Assembly: GCF_016907715.1 (NCBI RefSeq) | Contig: NZ_JAFBCM010000001.1 | Coordinates: forward strand, 7,665,420-7,729,419 | Direction of reading: 5' to 3' | Length of the DNA: 64,000 nt | From: Tenggerimyces flavus | GTDB lineage: Bacteria > Actinomycetota > Actinomycetes > Propionibacteriales > Actinopolymorphaceae | Part shown: positions 43,912 to 52,907 of the stretch, piece by piece | Layout: every line of letters starts with the position of its first letter | Position numbering within the stretch: position 1 is the first letter of the stretch | Translations under genes and position numbers: made by a program | Notes under the pieces: model-generated | Database searches by the model: none | What the model was told of the DNA's origin: nothing | The model's input: only the letters and a program-made list of their open reading frames with translations

Positions 43912-44646
43912 ATGGGGGTTCTCGACAAGCGGGTCGTGCGCCGAGTGCAGCGGCATGCCGAGGCCGCTGTCGATCGGGGGTCGTGGCCGTTCACGCTTCC
44001 GCCGGTTGCGCAGTTGCTCGATGCCGGGCTCGACCTCGAGCCTGGCGTCACGTTCCTCGTTGGTGAGAACGGCAGTGGCAAGTCCACCTTGCTCGAGGGC
44101 ATCGCGATGGCGTACGGCCTCTCCCCCGAGGGTGGCAGCGTCTACGCGCAGCACTCCAGTCGCGCCACCGAGTCGCCGCTGCACGACAAGCTGCACCTGA
44201 TTCGCTCCGCCGGCGCCCCGCGCTGGGGGTTCTTCCTCCGCGCCGAGACCATGCACGGCTTCTACAGCTACCTCGAGCAGAACCCCGGTCGATCGGACGC
44301 TGACTATCACGAGCTCAGCCACGGCGAGTCGTTCATCGAGATCCTTCGCCGCCGGTTCGACTCCCCCGGGTTCTACTGCCTCGACGAGCCGGAGTCCGCG
44401 CTCTCGTTCTCTTCCTGCCTCGCCCTCGTCGGCGTCCTCGACGACCTCGCCAAGAACGGCGGCCAGGTCATCTGCGCCACCCACTCGCCACTCGTCACCG
44501 CCCTCCCCGGCGCCACCATCCTCGAGGTCGGCGACTGGGGCATCCGCCGCGCCAGCTGGGACGACCTTCTGCTCGTCGACCACTGGAAGAGCTACCTCAG
44601 CGATCCGCACCGCTATCTCCGGCACGTCATCGACAGCCAGGCTTGA
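43912..44646 (+). CDS. AAA-type ATPase (ABC/SMC-like predicted ATPase)
   Basis: 244 residues from ATG 43912. Walker A VGENGSGKST and the Walker B-like YCLDEPESALS are clear, with a histidine switch in ICATHSPLVTALPG. The layout matches the small predicted ATPases (AAA_15/21 type) common in actinobacteria, whose role is unknown. The start is uncertain: GTG 43888 has AGGAGG six bases upstream and would add eight residues. It follows the siderophore operon by 10 bases, but is not an obvious transporter part. Confidence 0.85.
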   Translation: MGVLDKRVVRRVQRHAEAAVDRGSWPFTLPPVAQLLDAGLDLEPGVTFLVGENGSGKSTLLEGIAMAYGLSPEGGSVYAQHSSRATESPLHDKLHLIRSAGAPRWGFFLRAETMHGFYSYLEQNPGRSDADYHELSHGESFIEILRRRFDSPGFYCLDEPESALSFSSCLALVGVLDDLAKNGGQVICATHSPLVTALPGATILEVGDWGIRRASWDDLLLVDHWKSYLSDPHRYLRHVIDSQA

Positions 44647-44700
44647 TCGCGAGGGTTTTCCCCGATTCGTCCGGCTGCCCCGGTTCGTACGTTGAGCACC

Positions 44701-45162
44701 ATGAAGCGCTACCTCATCGCCCTACTCGCGGTCGCCGCCCTAGTCACTGGCTGCGGCAGCGGCACCGGCACAGCGAGCGAGAACGGCGACCAGAAGCCGG
44801 TCGCCGCGCAGGCCGACCCAGGCGACTTCTGCTCGAACTTCAAGCTGTACGTCCTGTCCGGCATGGCCGTCGGCGTCGCCGCGTTCGGGAACATGCAGAA
44901 CGATCCCGACATCGCGAAGGCTCGAGACGCGATGCAGCAGGCGGCCGACAACCTGGCCGAGCACGCGCCGAGCGAGGTGCGCGGCGACTTCGAGCTGGTG
45001 CGGGACTACACGAACGACTGGGTCGCCGGCCTGAAGAAGGGCGTGACCAAGCCGCCCGTGGAGACGCCCGAGTACAAGGCCGCCTCCGACCGCGTCGTCG
45101 AGTACGGCAAGGACAAGTGCGGGAACATCCTCCCCGGCCTCCCCACGCCCACGGCCAGCTAG
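44701..45162 (+). CDS. Small secreted lipoprotein
   Basis: 153 residues. The signal MKRYLIALLAVAALVTGC has a lipobox with Cys18 lipidated. The mature part begins with a Gly/Thr/Ser linker and contains two cysteines (DFCSNF and KDKCGNIL) likely to form a disulfide in a small all-helical domain. I do not recognise a family. It ends 12 bases from the convergent sialidase-like gene. Confidence 0.75.
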   Translation: MKRYLIALLAVAALVTGCGSGTGTASENGDQKPVAAQADPGDFCSNFKLYVLSGMAVGVAAFGNMQNDPDIAKARDAMQQAADNLAEHAPSEVRGDFELVRDYTNDWVAGLKKGVTKPPVETPEYKAASDRVVEYGKDKCGNILPGLPTPTAS

Positions 45163-45174
45163 GCAAAGCGAGCG

Positions 45175-46266
45175 TCAGTCGACGTCCGCGGTCCCGTACC
45201 GCAGCGTCAACACCGCGCGGCGGGACTCGTCATATACCGCGGTGATCAGCTGCGTAGAGCTCAACGGCACGGTGCTCGAGTACCCCGCGTCCCACCCCGA
45301 CGAGGGCGTGTACAACGTACGCGTCGGCGTGTTCTCCCACAGCACGTCGAAGCGCCGCAACTTGATCTTGACAGGGCGCAGCGTGTTCGCCGCGTTCGGC
45401 TCACTCCACAGCACCGGATACAGGTTCGTCCCCGGAATCAGCACGAGCTCGGGCGCGTGGATCCGTTCAGGCCGGCTGAACGGAGCCGTCCACGTCGACA
45501 TGTACGTGTTGTCGTACGAGTCCGACTGGTAGCCGACCCCCGTCGTACGGATCAGCATCTGCACGTGCCCCGGCTGCAACTCCTCGATCGCCGGCTCCTG
45601 GAACGGCAGCGTCGCACTCGACGCCACCGTCTTCTGCCGGCCGACAGCAGCGCCGTCGAACGTCACGCCGCCGTCCACGCTCACGATCACCGCCGCCCGG
45701 TGCGGTCCGCCGCCGACCGGCGTCCCGTACACCGGCATCAGCACCTGCCCGTTCGCCAACGGCACGACCTTCGACGTCGTGTACGGCGCCACCAGGTTCG
45801 ACGAGGTCACCACAGTGCCGCCGCTGAACGACGCCATCGAAGGATCCTTGTACCGCACCCGCGAAGCCGACGATGCTCCCGTAGTCGCGTTCGCCACGAA
45901 GTACGACAGCAGCAGCCGGCCGGTGTGCGCTCCGGACCTGATCGCCGCGATGGACGGGTCGCGGTAGTCGGTGTTCGCGGCCTTCGCGACGACCGTCGGC
46001 GCCGACCAGGAGACGCCGCCGTTCGTGCTGCGCTTCAGCCGGATCTCGCTCTCCTGCTGCGCGTGCTCGCTCGACCAGCGATAGACGAGCAGCAGGTCGC
46101 CGGTGGTCGGATCCTCAACGAGGTCAGGGAAGTAGCCCCGACAGTTCACCCCAAGGGCCGAGTCGCCACACGGACTGCCCGCGACGGCGACGGTCTCGAC
46201 GACGGCTTGCGGGCTGGGAGCGACGAGCGAAGCAACGACGAGCAACGAAGCCAGGGCGCCGAACAT
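45175..46266 (-). CDS. Secreted sialidase-fold (BNR/Asp-box) protein
   Basis: 363 residues from ATG 46266, which has GGAGGTGG four bases upstream; longer in-frame starts lack this site and a signal. The signal peptide is MFGALASLLVVASLVAPSPQA. Asp-box repeats STNGGVSWSAP and SVDGGVTFDG indicate a six-bladed propeller as in sialidases and related exo-glycosidases. FRIP-like and arginine-triad residues are not securely assignable, so the substrate is open. It diverges from a second, larger sialidase-fold gene, and the two probably share regulation. Confidence 0.82.
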   Translation of the reverse strand: MFGALASLLVVASLVAPSPQAVVETVAVAGSPCGDSALGVNCRGYFPDLVEDPTTGDLLLVYRWSSEHAQQESEIRLKRSTNGGVSWSAPTVVAKAANTDYRDPSIAAIRSGAHTGRLLLSYFVANATTGASSASRVRYKDPSMASFSGGTVVTSSNLVAPYTTSKVVPLANGQVLMPVYGTPVGGGPHRAAVIVSVDGGVTFDGAAVGRQKTVASSATLPFQEPAIEELQPGHVQMLIRTTGVGYQSDSYDNTYMSTWTAPFSRPERIHAPELVLIPGTNLYPVLWSEPNAANTLRPVKIKLRRFDVLWENTPTRTLYTPSSGWDAGYSSTVPLSSTQLITAVYDESRRAVLTLRYGTADVD

Positions 46267-46313
46267 GCGGCCACCTCCGTCGAATCCGTCGAACGGGATG
46301 ATTCGAAGGAACA

Positions 46314-46407
46314 GGAAACATCGTTCCATGTCAACAACGGACAGCGCCGTTGACACCTTCATGCCCCGCTCGTAGGGTCACCGGGCAGATATGGAAAGCG
46401 ATTCCAT
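46314..46407. promoter_or_regulatory. Two candidate operators between the divergent sialidase-fold genes
   Basis: GGAAACATCGTTCC (46314-46327) and ATGGAAAGCGATTCCAT (46391-46407) share the half-site GGAA(A)CGAT/TTCC when read on opposite strands. The second is symmetric except for its five central bases. They have the size and style of LacI-family operators for sugar catabolism and lie upstream of both divergent genes. No regulator gene is adjacent. Confidence 0.4.
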
Positions 46408-46432
46408 CCATGCCTTCGGCGCGGAGGACCCC

Positions 46433-48685
46433 ATGCCTGCTTCGCTCTCGTCCCGTCTGCACAGCGGCGCCGTCGGCTTCGCGCTCGCCGTCGTACTGAT
46501 CGCCGGAACGGCCGTCTCCGACACGACGCACCTGCGCCAGACCGCGCAGGAGGACCCACCCCACCCCGACTTCCCGCACGGCGCCGGTGCGGATCCGAAC
46601 GCGCCGGCGATGGCCCTCGCGTCGGACTGGAACGTGCTGAACTGGGGTCCCGGCCCGATCGCCACCGGCCCGATGGCGTTCGGGTACGACACGGTCGTCG
46701 ACGGCCAGACCAAGAAGCGGATCCTCGTCGCGACCGGCTCCAACGCCGACGTCGCCAGCGCGAACACGCAGTCCAACCTGTCGATCTCGGAGGACTCCGG
46801 CCTGTCGTTCCCCACCACGACGAAGGGCGAGGAGGTCACCGGCCTCAACATGGCGCGGCTCCCCGACGGCAGCCTGATCGCCGTCGACTTCATCCCGGAA
46901 TGGGCCGACGCCGCCAAGACCAAGGTCAACATCCTCACCCGCTACTCCAAGGACGGCGGCAAGACCTGGCGGCTCCGCAAGGGCCTGTTCACCCCGCCGG
47001 CCGGTGAGGTGTTCGGCGGCACGGACCGCGGCCTGCGCGTCCACCGCAACCCGATCGTCCTTGCGGACGGGACGATTCTCGTTCCGATGTACACCGTCTA
47101 CCAGTCCCAGCGCATCCGTTCGAGCAACATCATGCAGTCGACCGACGGCGGCGAGTCCTGGACGCAGCGCTCGCGGATCACCGCGGCGATCGGCGTGAAC
47201 GAGGTCGGCTGGTCGTACACCGCGGACGGCGGCATGGTCGCGGCCCTCCGTACTGAGTCCGCGCCCAACAGCCTGATGGTCAGCTACTCCCACGACGACG
47301 CGAAGACGTGGACGCAGGCAACTCCGCTCCTCGGCCCGGATGGCAAGCAGGTCGTGGGAATCAACCCGCATGTCGTCCTCCAGCCGAACGGCGTCCTGCT
47401 GCTCGCCACCGGCAGGCCGGACGACCGCGTCATGGTCAGCTACGACGGGCTCGGCCGGACGTGGAACGACGCGCAGGTCGTGTACGCCAACGCCCCGTCC
47501 ACGACGGGCAACGGGCGCTTCGACGGCGCGAGCGGCAACAACTCGATCGTCAACGTCGGCGCCAACCGCACGATCTACTTCGGTGACAAGTGCCACGTCT
47601 GGGGCTGCGGCGCGTTCAACGAGCAGTTCGGCTCGTACGCGCGCTACGTCTCCGCGGTCACGCCGGGCACCGGCAAGCTCGACCTCGCGACGGCGGTACG
47701 GACGGGCGTCGCGACGGTGACGGGCAAGTTCGCCAAGGAGGACAAGCGATTCCCCGAGACGCGGCCCGAGGGCGCGTTCGACGGCAGCTCGTCCTCCACG
47801 GCGGTGGCCGTGCTGCAGGAGCGGAAGCCGGACCGCGCCCCGTCCATGACGGTGAAGCTGGACCAGCCGTACTCGATCGCCAGGATCGGCCTCATGCTCG
47901 GCGGCGGCGTCCCGACCGACGCGACCGTCGCGTTGTCGGTGGACGGTACGACCTGGTCGGCGCCGGTGATCGTCGCCTCGCAGCGGGTCGACCGCGCGCT
48001 CCACTACACCGACTTCCCGGCCCAGAAGGCACAGTACGTGAGGGTCACCGGAGCGGCCGGGAGGACGACCACGGTCACCGAGCTCGAGGTCTACGCCAAC
48101 GACGTCTTGACATTCGAGAACGACCCGATCTTCAACGTACCCAGGGGATTCACCGAGGCGCAGCACGCATGGACCACCGACGTTCCGCCGCAGGTAGGCA
48201 CGACGGAGATGGGTGGCTTCCAGAGTCGCACAGCGTTGCGCTTGTGGGACAAGTGGTTCGACTACAACGCGACCGCGACGAAGCTCACTGCCGACGTCGA
48301 GCATCAGACCACGTCGTTCGACTGGGGCGTCTCGGACCACCGCGGGCCGTTCGTCTTCGGGCTGAAGGGCCACGCCGACGACACGGGAACGACGCCGTGG
48401 TTGTTCCGGATCGCCGACTCCCCCACCGCGCAACGGCTGGAGGTGTTCGACGGCACGACGTGGTCGTCGCTCGGCAACCTGAACGCGAAGATCGCCCTCT
48501 TCACGTGGGCGAAGATCTCGGTCGACGCGACGCTCACCGAGGCGACGGTCAAGATCAACGGGCAGTCGTTCACGACGACCACCCGGGCGCAGGCGTCAGA
48601 CACCCTTGCTGGCGTGTACTTCTCGACCGGCGAGCCGCTGGCGTACGGCCTGACGTTCTTCATCGACAACCTACGCATCGCATGA
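46433..48685 (+). CDS. Secreted multidomain sialidase-fold exo-glycosidase
   Basis: 750 residues from ATG 46433 (GGAGG five bases upstream); the in-frame ATG at 46391 is part of the operator palindrome and is rejected. A signal peptide (MPASLSSRLHSGAVGFALAV) precedes a propeller of ~60-430 with five Asp boxes: SEDSGLSF, SKDGGKTW, STDGGESW, SHDDAKTW and SYDGLGRTW. Residues ~455-565 look like an F5/8-type C (discoidin) carbohydrate-binding domain. The last ~185 residues form a beta-rich, concanavalin-like domain. It likely trims sialic acid or another terminal sugar from external glycans. Its stop overlaps the next start as ATGA. Confidence 0.85.
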   Translation: MPASLSSRLHSGAVGFALAVVLIAGTAVSDTTHLRQTAQEDPPHPDFPHGAGADPNAPAMALASDWNVLNWGPGPIATGPMAFGYDTVVDGQTKKRILVATGSNADVASANTQSNLSISEDSGLSFPTTTKGEEVTGLNMARLPDGSLIAVDFIPEWADAAKTKVNILTRYSKDGGKTWRLRKGLFTPPAGEVFGGTDRGLRVHRNPIVLADGTILVPMYTVYQSQRIRSSNIMQSTDGGESWTQRSRITAAIGVNEVGWSYTADGGMVAALRTESAPNSLMVSYSHDDAKTWTQATPLLGPDGKQVVGINPHVVLQPNGVLLLATGRPDDRVMVSYDGLGRTWNDAQVVYANAPSTTGNGRFDGASGNNSIVNVGANRTIYFGDKCHVWGCGAFNEQFGSYARYVSAVTPGTGKLDLATAVRTGVATVTGKFAKEDKRFPETRPEGAFDGSSSSTAVAVLQERKPDRAPSMTVKLDQPYSIARIGLMLGGGVPTDATVALSVDGTTWSAPVIVASQRVDRALHYTDFPAQKAQYVRVTGAAGRTTTVTELEVYANDVLTFENDPIFNVPRGFTEAQHAWTTDVPPQVGTTEMGGFQSRTALRLWDKWFDYNATATKLTADVEHQTTSFDWGVSDHRGPFVFGLKGHADDTGTTPWLFRIADSPTAQRLEVFDGTTWSSLGNLNAKIALFTWAKISVDATLTEATVKINGQSFTTTTRAQASDTLAGVYFSTGEPLAYGLTFFIDNLRIA

Positions 48686-49872
48686 TCGACGACGTCCGAA
48701 CGGTCCTGCTCACCGGACCGTGCACCAACGACCCGTGGCTGACCCCGTTCAAGCAGCGTCGGACCGCCGCGTTCGTCGAGATCCACGCAGGCGGATTGGT
48801 CGGCGTCGGCGAGACCTACCTCGGCTACTTCTTCCCCGAGGCCGTTCCGCTGGTCGTCGAGTACGTCAAGCCGATCTTGCTCGCGGCCGAGACGCTCGAC
48901 GTTCCGACGCTGGTGAAACGGATGCGTACGTGCATCGCGTACTGGGGCCGGGTCGGCGTCGGCACCGCTGTCCTCGCCGGCATCGAGGGCGCGCTGTGGG
49001 ACCTGCGCGGCAAGCGGGAGGGCGTGCCGGCGCACGCGTTGCTCGGCGGAGCGCGGCACGAGTCGCTGCCGGCGTACGCGACCGGCGGGCCGTCGCCGTG
49101 GCCGGTGTCGGCATTGTTGGAGAAGGCGGACTTCTATCTGGGATTGGGATTCCGGGCGTTCAAGGTCGCGTCGGGCTACCTCGATCGCGACACGCGTGAG
49201 GAGGTCAAGGCCGACGACGTCGTCGAGCTCGAGGCCGAGAAGGTGCGCACGCTGCGCAAGCACGTCGGTCAGGACGTGGGCATCCTCCTCGACGGGCACA
49301 TGGGTCACCGGGAGAGCTCCGACCGGTGGACGGCACCGGTCGCCGAGCGAGTGTTGGCCGCGATCGCGCCGCACGACGTGCTGTTCTTCGAGGAACCGTT
49401 GCCGTACGACGACCTGTCGGGCTACGCGCACCTCGCGTCGTCGGCTGCGGTGCGGGTGGCCGGTGGGGAGCAGCTGTCGACCGCGGCGGAGTTCGAACCG
49501 TTCGCCGACCGTGCCGCGTTCGGGATCGCGCAGCCGGACGCCGCGTGGCTGGGGATCAACGACTTCCTGACCGTCGCATCCCGATTCCCCTCCGTCGCCC
49601 CGCACGCGTGGGGCGCCGGCGCGGCGGTGATGCAGAACGTGCATGCGGCGTTCGCCTGCGAGAACACGGTGATCGTCGAGCTCCCGCCCGCGGCGGGGCC
49701 GCTGCACACCGAGGTCTGGGGTGATGCGCTGCGGCTCGAGGACGGCCGCGTGCTGGCACCCGACCAGCCCGGGCTCGGCGTGACCTTGACCGATGCCCTG
49801 AAGGAGCGGTTCCCGTTCGTGGCGGGTGTCGAGGAGTTCTCCAGCGTTCCGGGGAAGGTCATGCGGAGCTGA
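48682..49872 (+). CDS. Enolase-superfamily enzyme (mandelate racemase/muconate lactonising type)
   Basis: 396 residues, normal for the family. An N-terminal capping domain is followed by a barrel with candidate metal ligands in ILLDGHMGH (Asp), FFEEPLP (Glu) and GGEQL (Glu), a Lys in FKVASGY and a His in APHAWG on the opposite face. The pattern suits dehydratases of acid sugars. Coupling to the sialidase-fold gene suggests it processes the released sugar acid. No transporter is encoded with it. Confidence 0.88.
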   Translation: MIDDVRTVLLTGPCTNDPWLTPFKQRRTAAFVEIHAGGLVGVGETYLGYFFPEAVPLVVEYVKPILLAAETLDVPTLVKRMRTCIAYWGRVGVGTAVLAGIEGALWDLRGKREGVPAHALLGGARHESLPAYATGGPSPWPVSALLEKADFYLGLGFRAFKVASGYLDRDTREEVKADDVVELEAEKVRTLRKHVGQDVGILLDGHMGHRESSDRWTAPVAERVLAAIAPHDVLFFEEPLPYDDLSGYAHLASSAAVRVAGGEQLSTAAEFEPFADRAAFGIAQPDAAWLGINDFLTVASRFPSVAPHAWGAGAAVMQNVHAAFACENTVIVELPPAAGPLHTEVWGDALRLEDGRVLAPDQPGLGVTLTDALKERFPFVAGVEEFSSVPGKVMRS

Positions 49873-51413
49873 TGAACCAGTACATCCGGACCGATCGCCG
49901 GATCCTGTTCGAGGGGCCGACGTCGGCGGGTCCACGCTTCGTGTCCGCGCCCGTCCTGCGGTGGACCGACCTGCCACAGGTGCACACCTATCGCGTGGCC
50001 GTCGCGTCGGAGAACGAGCTGGTGTGGCAGCAGGATGTCGCCGAGTCCAGCGTGGACCTCGCGACCGCGTGGAAGTCGTTGCCGCGTGGACTCGTCGACG
50101 TCCTCGTTCGCGGCCTCGACGAAGCCGGGCACGACGTCGCGGTGAGGGCGCATCGGCGGTTCTGGCGCGTACCTGGCTGGGACGAACGCCGTCAAGAGCC
50201 GCTTGACTGGGCGGCCGCGATCCGTGCGTCGATGCGGCAACTGCTGTCCCCGCCGCGCGACGAGGTACGGCCATACGAGGCAGGCCTCCCCCGCGTCGTG
50301 CACTCCGGCTTCGAGGACACCGCGACCGGTGATCGCGCGCAGCTCGCCTATCCCGCGCTGCATCTGCCGAGCTTCCTGACCTGCTTCACGGTGTTCGCGT
50401 CCGCCTACCCGGACGACCCGCTCGCCGAATCGGCAACGAAGCAGGCGATCCAGCTCGGCGAGTGGCTGCTCGACAACTCGCTGCCGGCCGAGTGGGCCTG
50501 CGGCGGTCTACCGCCCTCGACGGTCGAGAACGGCTCGCTCGGCGGCGGAGTCGAGGGTCCGTCGATCACGCTGTTCCGCGCCGCGCGAGTGGCCGAAGCG
50601 ATGCTGGGGCTGGCGGCGTTCACCGGCGACGAGCGGTTCCACGCGTACGCGGTGCACATCGCACGCGTGCTCGCCGCACACCAACGCTCGGATGGCTCGT
50701 GGCCGCATCGCGTCGATCCGGTGACGGGTGCGGTCGAGGTCGACTACACGTCCGCGGCCGTGACTCCGGTACGGCTGTTCGCCCTGCTGGAGCAGGGCGG
50801 TGACACGTCGTTCACGTCGCATCGGCTCGCCGGCGAGGCCTGGATCGCGTCGCACCCGTTGGCGACGTCGCGCTGGGAGGGCATGTACGAGGACATCCCC
50901 GGCGTGGAGCCGTTCTCCAACCTGGAGAACTGGGATGTCAACGAGACCTTGCGCTATCTCCTCAGCGGCCTGTCGTCGATCGAATCGCCGGTGGAGCATG
51001 CGATCGCGTTGAACGCGTTGATCGAGGACCAGTTCGTCGTGTGGCAACGGGAGACGTCCTCGGTCTTCGCGAAGTGCCCGACGCCGGCGGTCTTGGAGCA
51101 GTACCGCTGCCTGCATCCGATGGAGGTGCACACCGGCAACTGGCTGCTCTCGTTGCGTTCCCTCCATCACGCGACGGGGTCGCCGGAGTACCTCGACAAG
51201 GCGATCGCGGCCGCGAACGCCATCGTGCGTGGGCAATGGCAGTACGGTGCGTTGTCCACCTGGGGCTTGGACGAACGATTCGGCGAGCCGCTGATCGCGC
51301 TGGACTGGCCCGGCTGCAACGCCGGCGCCACGACCGCGCTGCTGCGGTGGGTCGCGTACCACGACGACCTCACCGCCAGCCGCAAGCCGTCCATCGACCT
51401 CGGCGGCGTCTAG
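49872..51413 (+). CDS. Alpha/alpha-toroid protein, putative glycan-processing enzyme
   Basis: 513 residues from ATG 49872 (TGATG overlap). Residues ~15-110 look like a fibronectin-type or N-terminal beta domain (APVLRWTDLPQVHTYRVAVA). The remainder is an all-helical barrel of the (alpha/alpha)6 type with repeating helix pairs and aromatic/acidic turns (SDGSWPHRVDP; NLENWDVNETLRYL; QYGALSTWGLDERFGEP). There is no signal peptide. I cannot name the family; lyases, epimerases and unsaturated-glycoside hydrolases share this fold. Operon position implies a role in breaking down the sugar freed by the sialidase-fold protein. Confidence 0.7.
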   Translation: MNQYIRTDRRILFEGPTSAGPRFVSAPVLRWTDLPQVHTYRVAVASENELVWQQDVAESSVDLATAWKSLPRGLVDVLVRGLDEAGHDVAVRAHRRFWRVPGWDERRQEPLDWAAAIRASMRQLLSPPRDEVRPYEAGLPRVVHSGFEDTATGDRAQLAYPALHLPSFLTCFTVFASAYPDDPLAESATKQAIQLGEWLLDNSLPAEWACGGLPPSTVENGSLGGGVEGPSITLFRAARVAEAMLGLAAFTGDERFHAYAVHIARVLAAHQRSDGSWPHRVDPVTGAVEVDYTSAAVTPVRLFALLEQGGDTSFTSHRLAGEAWIASHPLATSRWEGMYEDIPGVEPFSNLENWDVNETLRYLLSGLSSIESPVEHAIALNALIEDQFVVWQRETSSVFAKCPTPAVLEQYRCLHPMEVHTGNWLLSLRSLHHATGSPEYLDKAIAAANAIVRGQWQYGALSTWGLDERFGEPLIALDWPGCNAGATTALLRWVAYHDDLTASRKPSIDLGGV

Positions 51414-51415
51414 AT

Positions 51416-52384
51416 CTAGAGCGTGAAGACAACCTTGCCGAACAGGTCGCCGCTGATCATCGCTTCGAACCCGGCGCGGGCCTCGGTGAGCGGGAGCGTG
51501 CGGTCGACTAACGGGCGGAGGCCCGTTTGGTCGCAGAAACTCAACAGGGACCGGAGTTCGGTCTTCGTTCCCATGGTCGACCCGACGACGCGGAGCTGGA
51601 GGAAGAAGACGCGGTTGAGCTCGGTCGCCGCGGTGAGGCCGCTCGTCGCGCCGGAGATGACGACGGTGCCACCGGGGCGGAGAGCCTTGAGCGAGTGCGA
51701 CCAGGTCGCCTCGCCGACGGTCTCCATGACGGCGTCGACGCGTTCGGGCAGCCGGGCGCCGGGCTCGAACGCGGCCGCGGCGCCGAGCTCGGCGACGGCT
51801 CGTTCGCGCTTGGACTCGCTCCGACTGGTCACCCACATCCGGTAGCCGGCGGCGTGGCCGAGCGCGATCAGCGCGGTCGAGACGCCGCCGCCGGCGCCTT
51901 GGACGAGAACGGTGCCGCCGGGCTGGACACCGGACTGGACGAACAGCATCCGGTACGCGGTCAGCCAGGAGGTGGGAAGGCAGGCGGCCTGTTCGAAGGT
52001 CAGGCCGGCCGGTTTGGGAACGAGATTGCGGCGCGGGACGACGACGCGTTTGGCGAACGTGCCCTGGAACCGTTCCGACAGCAGCGACCGGCGCGGATCG
52101 AGCGTCTCGTCGCCGGTCCAGTCCGGGTCGGAGATCACGGCGTGAACGACGACCTCGTTCCCGTCCTCGTCCACCCCTGCGGCGTCGCAGCCGAGGATCA
52201 TCGGCAGCTGCTTCTCGGCCAACCCGACGCCGCGCAGCGACCAGACATCGTGGTGGTTGAGCGCGGTCGCCTTCACCGTGACGGTCGCCCACCCCTCGTC
52301 AGGCGTGGGATCGGGCTGCTCCCCCAGTTCGAGAACGGCCAACGGATCCCCGGCATCGAACCGTGCGACATACGCGGCGAACAC
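51416..52384 (-). CDS. Zinc-independent quinone oxidoreductase/alcohol dehydrogenase-like (MDR)
   Basis: 322 residues from GTG 52384, with GGAGG seven bases upstream. The GroES-like N-domain (TVTVKATALNHHDVWSLRGVG; MILGCDAAGV) is followed by a Rossmann domain with VLVQGAGGGVSTALIALG and a GGTVVISGATSG loop. The structural zinc cysteines are missing, which places it in the quinone reductase side of the MDR family. It uses NADPH on an unknown carbonyl or alkene. The longer upstream frame runs through the palindromic element and is rejected. Confidence 0.88.
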   Translation of the reverse strand: MFAAYVARFDAGDPLAVLELGEQPDPTPDEGWATVTVKATALNHHDVWSLRGVGLAEKQLPMILGCDAAGVDEDGNEVVVHAVISDPDWTGDETLDPRRSLLSERFQGTFAKRVVVPRRNLVPKPAGLTFEQAACLPTSWLTAYRMLFVQSGVQPGGTVLVQGAGGGVSTALIALGHAAGYRMWVTSRSESKRERAVAELGAAAAFEPGARLPERVDAVMETVGEATWSHSLKALRPGGTVVISGATSGLTAATELNRVFFLQLRVVGSTMGTKTELRSLLSFCDQTGLRPLVDRTLPLTEARAGFEAMISGDLFGKVVFTL

Positions 52385-52400
52385 GTCCCGGCCTCCAGCC

Positions 52401-52460
52401 TTTGAATGAAGGGCACCTTCATTCCAACCTATTGAATGAAGGTGCCCTTCATTCAATAGG
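52401..52460. repeat. Nested palindromic element, copy 3 (inverted)
   Basis: Same element as at 32503 and 32629, in the opposite orientation: the spacer here reads CCAACCTATTG, the complement of the CAATAGGTTxG spacer of the others. GAATGAAGGGCACCTTCATT and its partner arm are kept. It lies between the cupin gene and the oxidoreductase gene, both on the minus strand. Confidence 0.85.
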
Positions 52461-52467
52461 GGCCGCG

Positions 52468-52842
52468 CTAGACCGCCCAGGGTGGGGTGGGGATGGTGGA
52501 GCCATCCTCGCCCTTGACGGTGAAGCCGGACCGGATCGCCACGTGCAGCTGGGCTGGCTCGACGCCGTGGTTGACCACCGAGATCGGCTCCCCCGCCGAG
52601 ACGATGGCCGCGTCGCCGGCCTTCAGGACCTCGCCGTCCGGCGTCACACTGACCGAGCCGGACAGCACCATGAACAGCTCGTCGGTGTCGATGACGTGCG
52701 ACTCCGGCGAGGCGAAGTTTCCTTCCACTGTGAGCTTCCACGCGCACAGCCCGGCCGAGCCCAGCGAAGGCGACGCGTACACGCTGAACTGGATGCCCGG
52801 CAGTTCGAACGCGAGCCGATCAGCCTCTCGAACAACAGTCAT
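52468..52842 (-). CDS. Cupin-domain protein
   Basis: 124 residues, a single small beta-barrel (DTDELFMVLSGSVSVTPDG; GDAAIVSAGEPISVVNHG). One metal-binding His is visible in SPESHVIDTDE and another near NHGVEPAQLHVAI; the rest of the usual triad is incomplete. It may be a small-molecule-binding or detoxifying protein. It diverges from a marR gene across 65 bases with an operator-like palindrome, so the MarR protein probably represses it. Confidence 0.8.
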   Translation of the reverse strand: MTVVREADRLAFELPGIQFSVYASPSLGSAGLCAWKLTVEGNFASPESHVIDTDELFMVLSGSVSVTPDGEVLKAGDAAIVSAGEPISVVNHGVEPAQLHVAIRSGFTVKGEDGSTIPTPPWAV

Positions 52843-52874
52843 ACTTGCGAATCCCTCCCGAGATAGTCAGGCCA

Positions 52875-52893
52875 ACTTGACCAAGTCGACTTG
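52875..52893. promoter_or_regulatory. MarR-type operator between marR and the cupin gene
   Basis: Two overlapping palindromes, ACTTGACCAAGT (52875-52886) and CAAGTCGACTTG (52882-52893), share the half-site CAAGT/ACTTG. They lie 15 bases before the marR ATG and 33 bases before the cupin start, suitable for autorepression and control of both genes. Confidence 0.6.
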
Positions 52894-52907
52894 ACTATCA
52901 TGCACAC

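Noticed and set aside
46391..46432. Upstream ATG as the start of the large sialidase-fold protein
   Set aside because: It lies inside the operator-like palindrome, has no ribosome site, and would put 14 polar residues before a good signal peptide.
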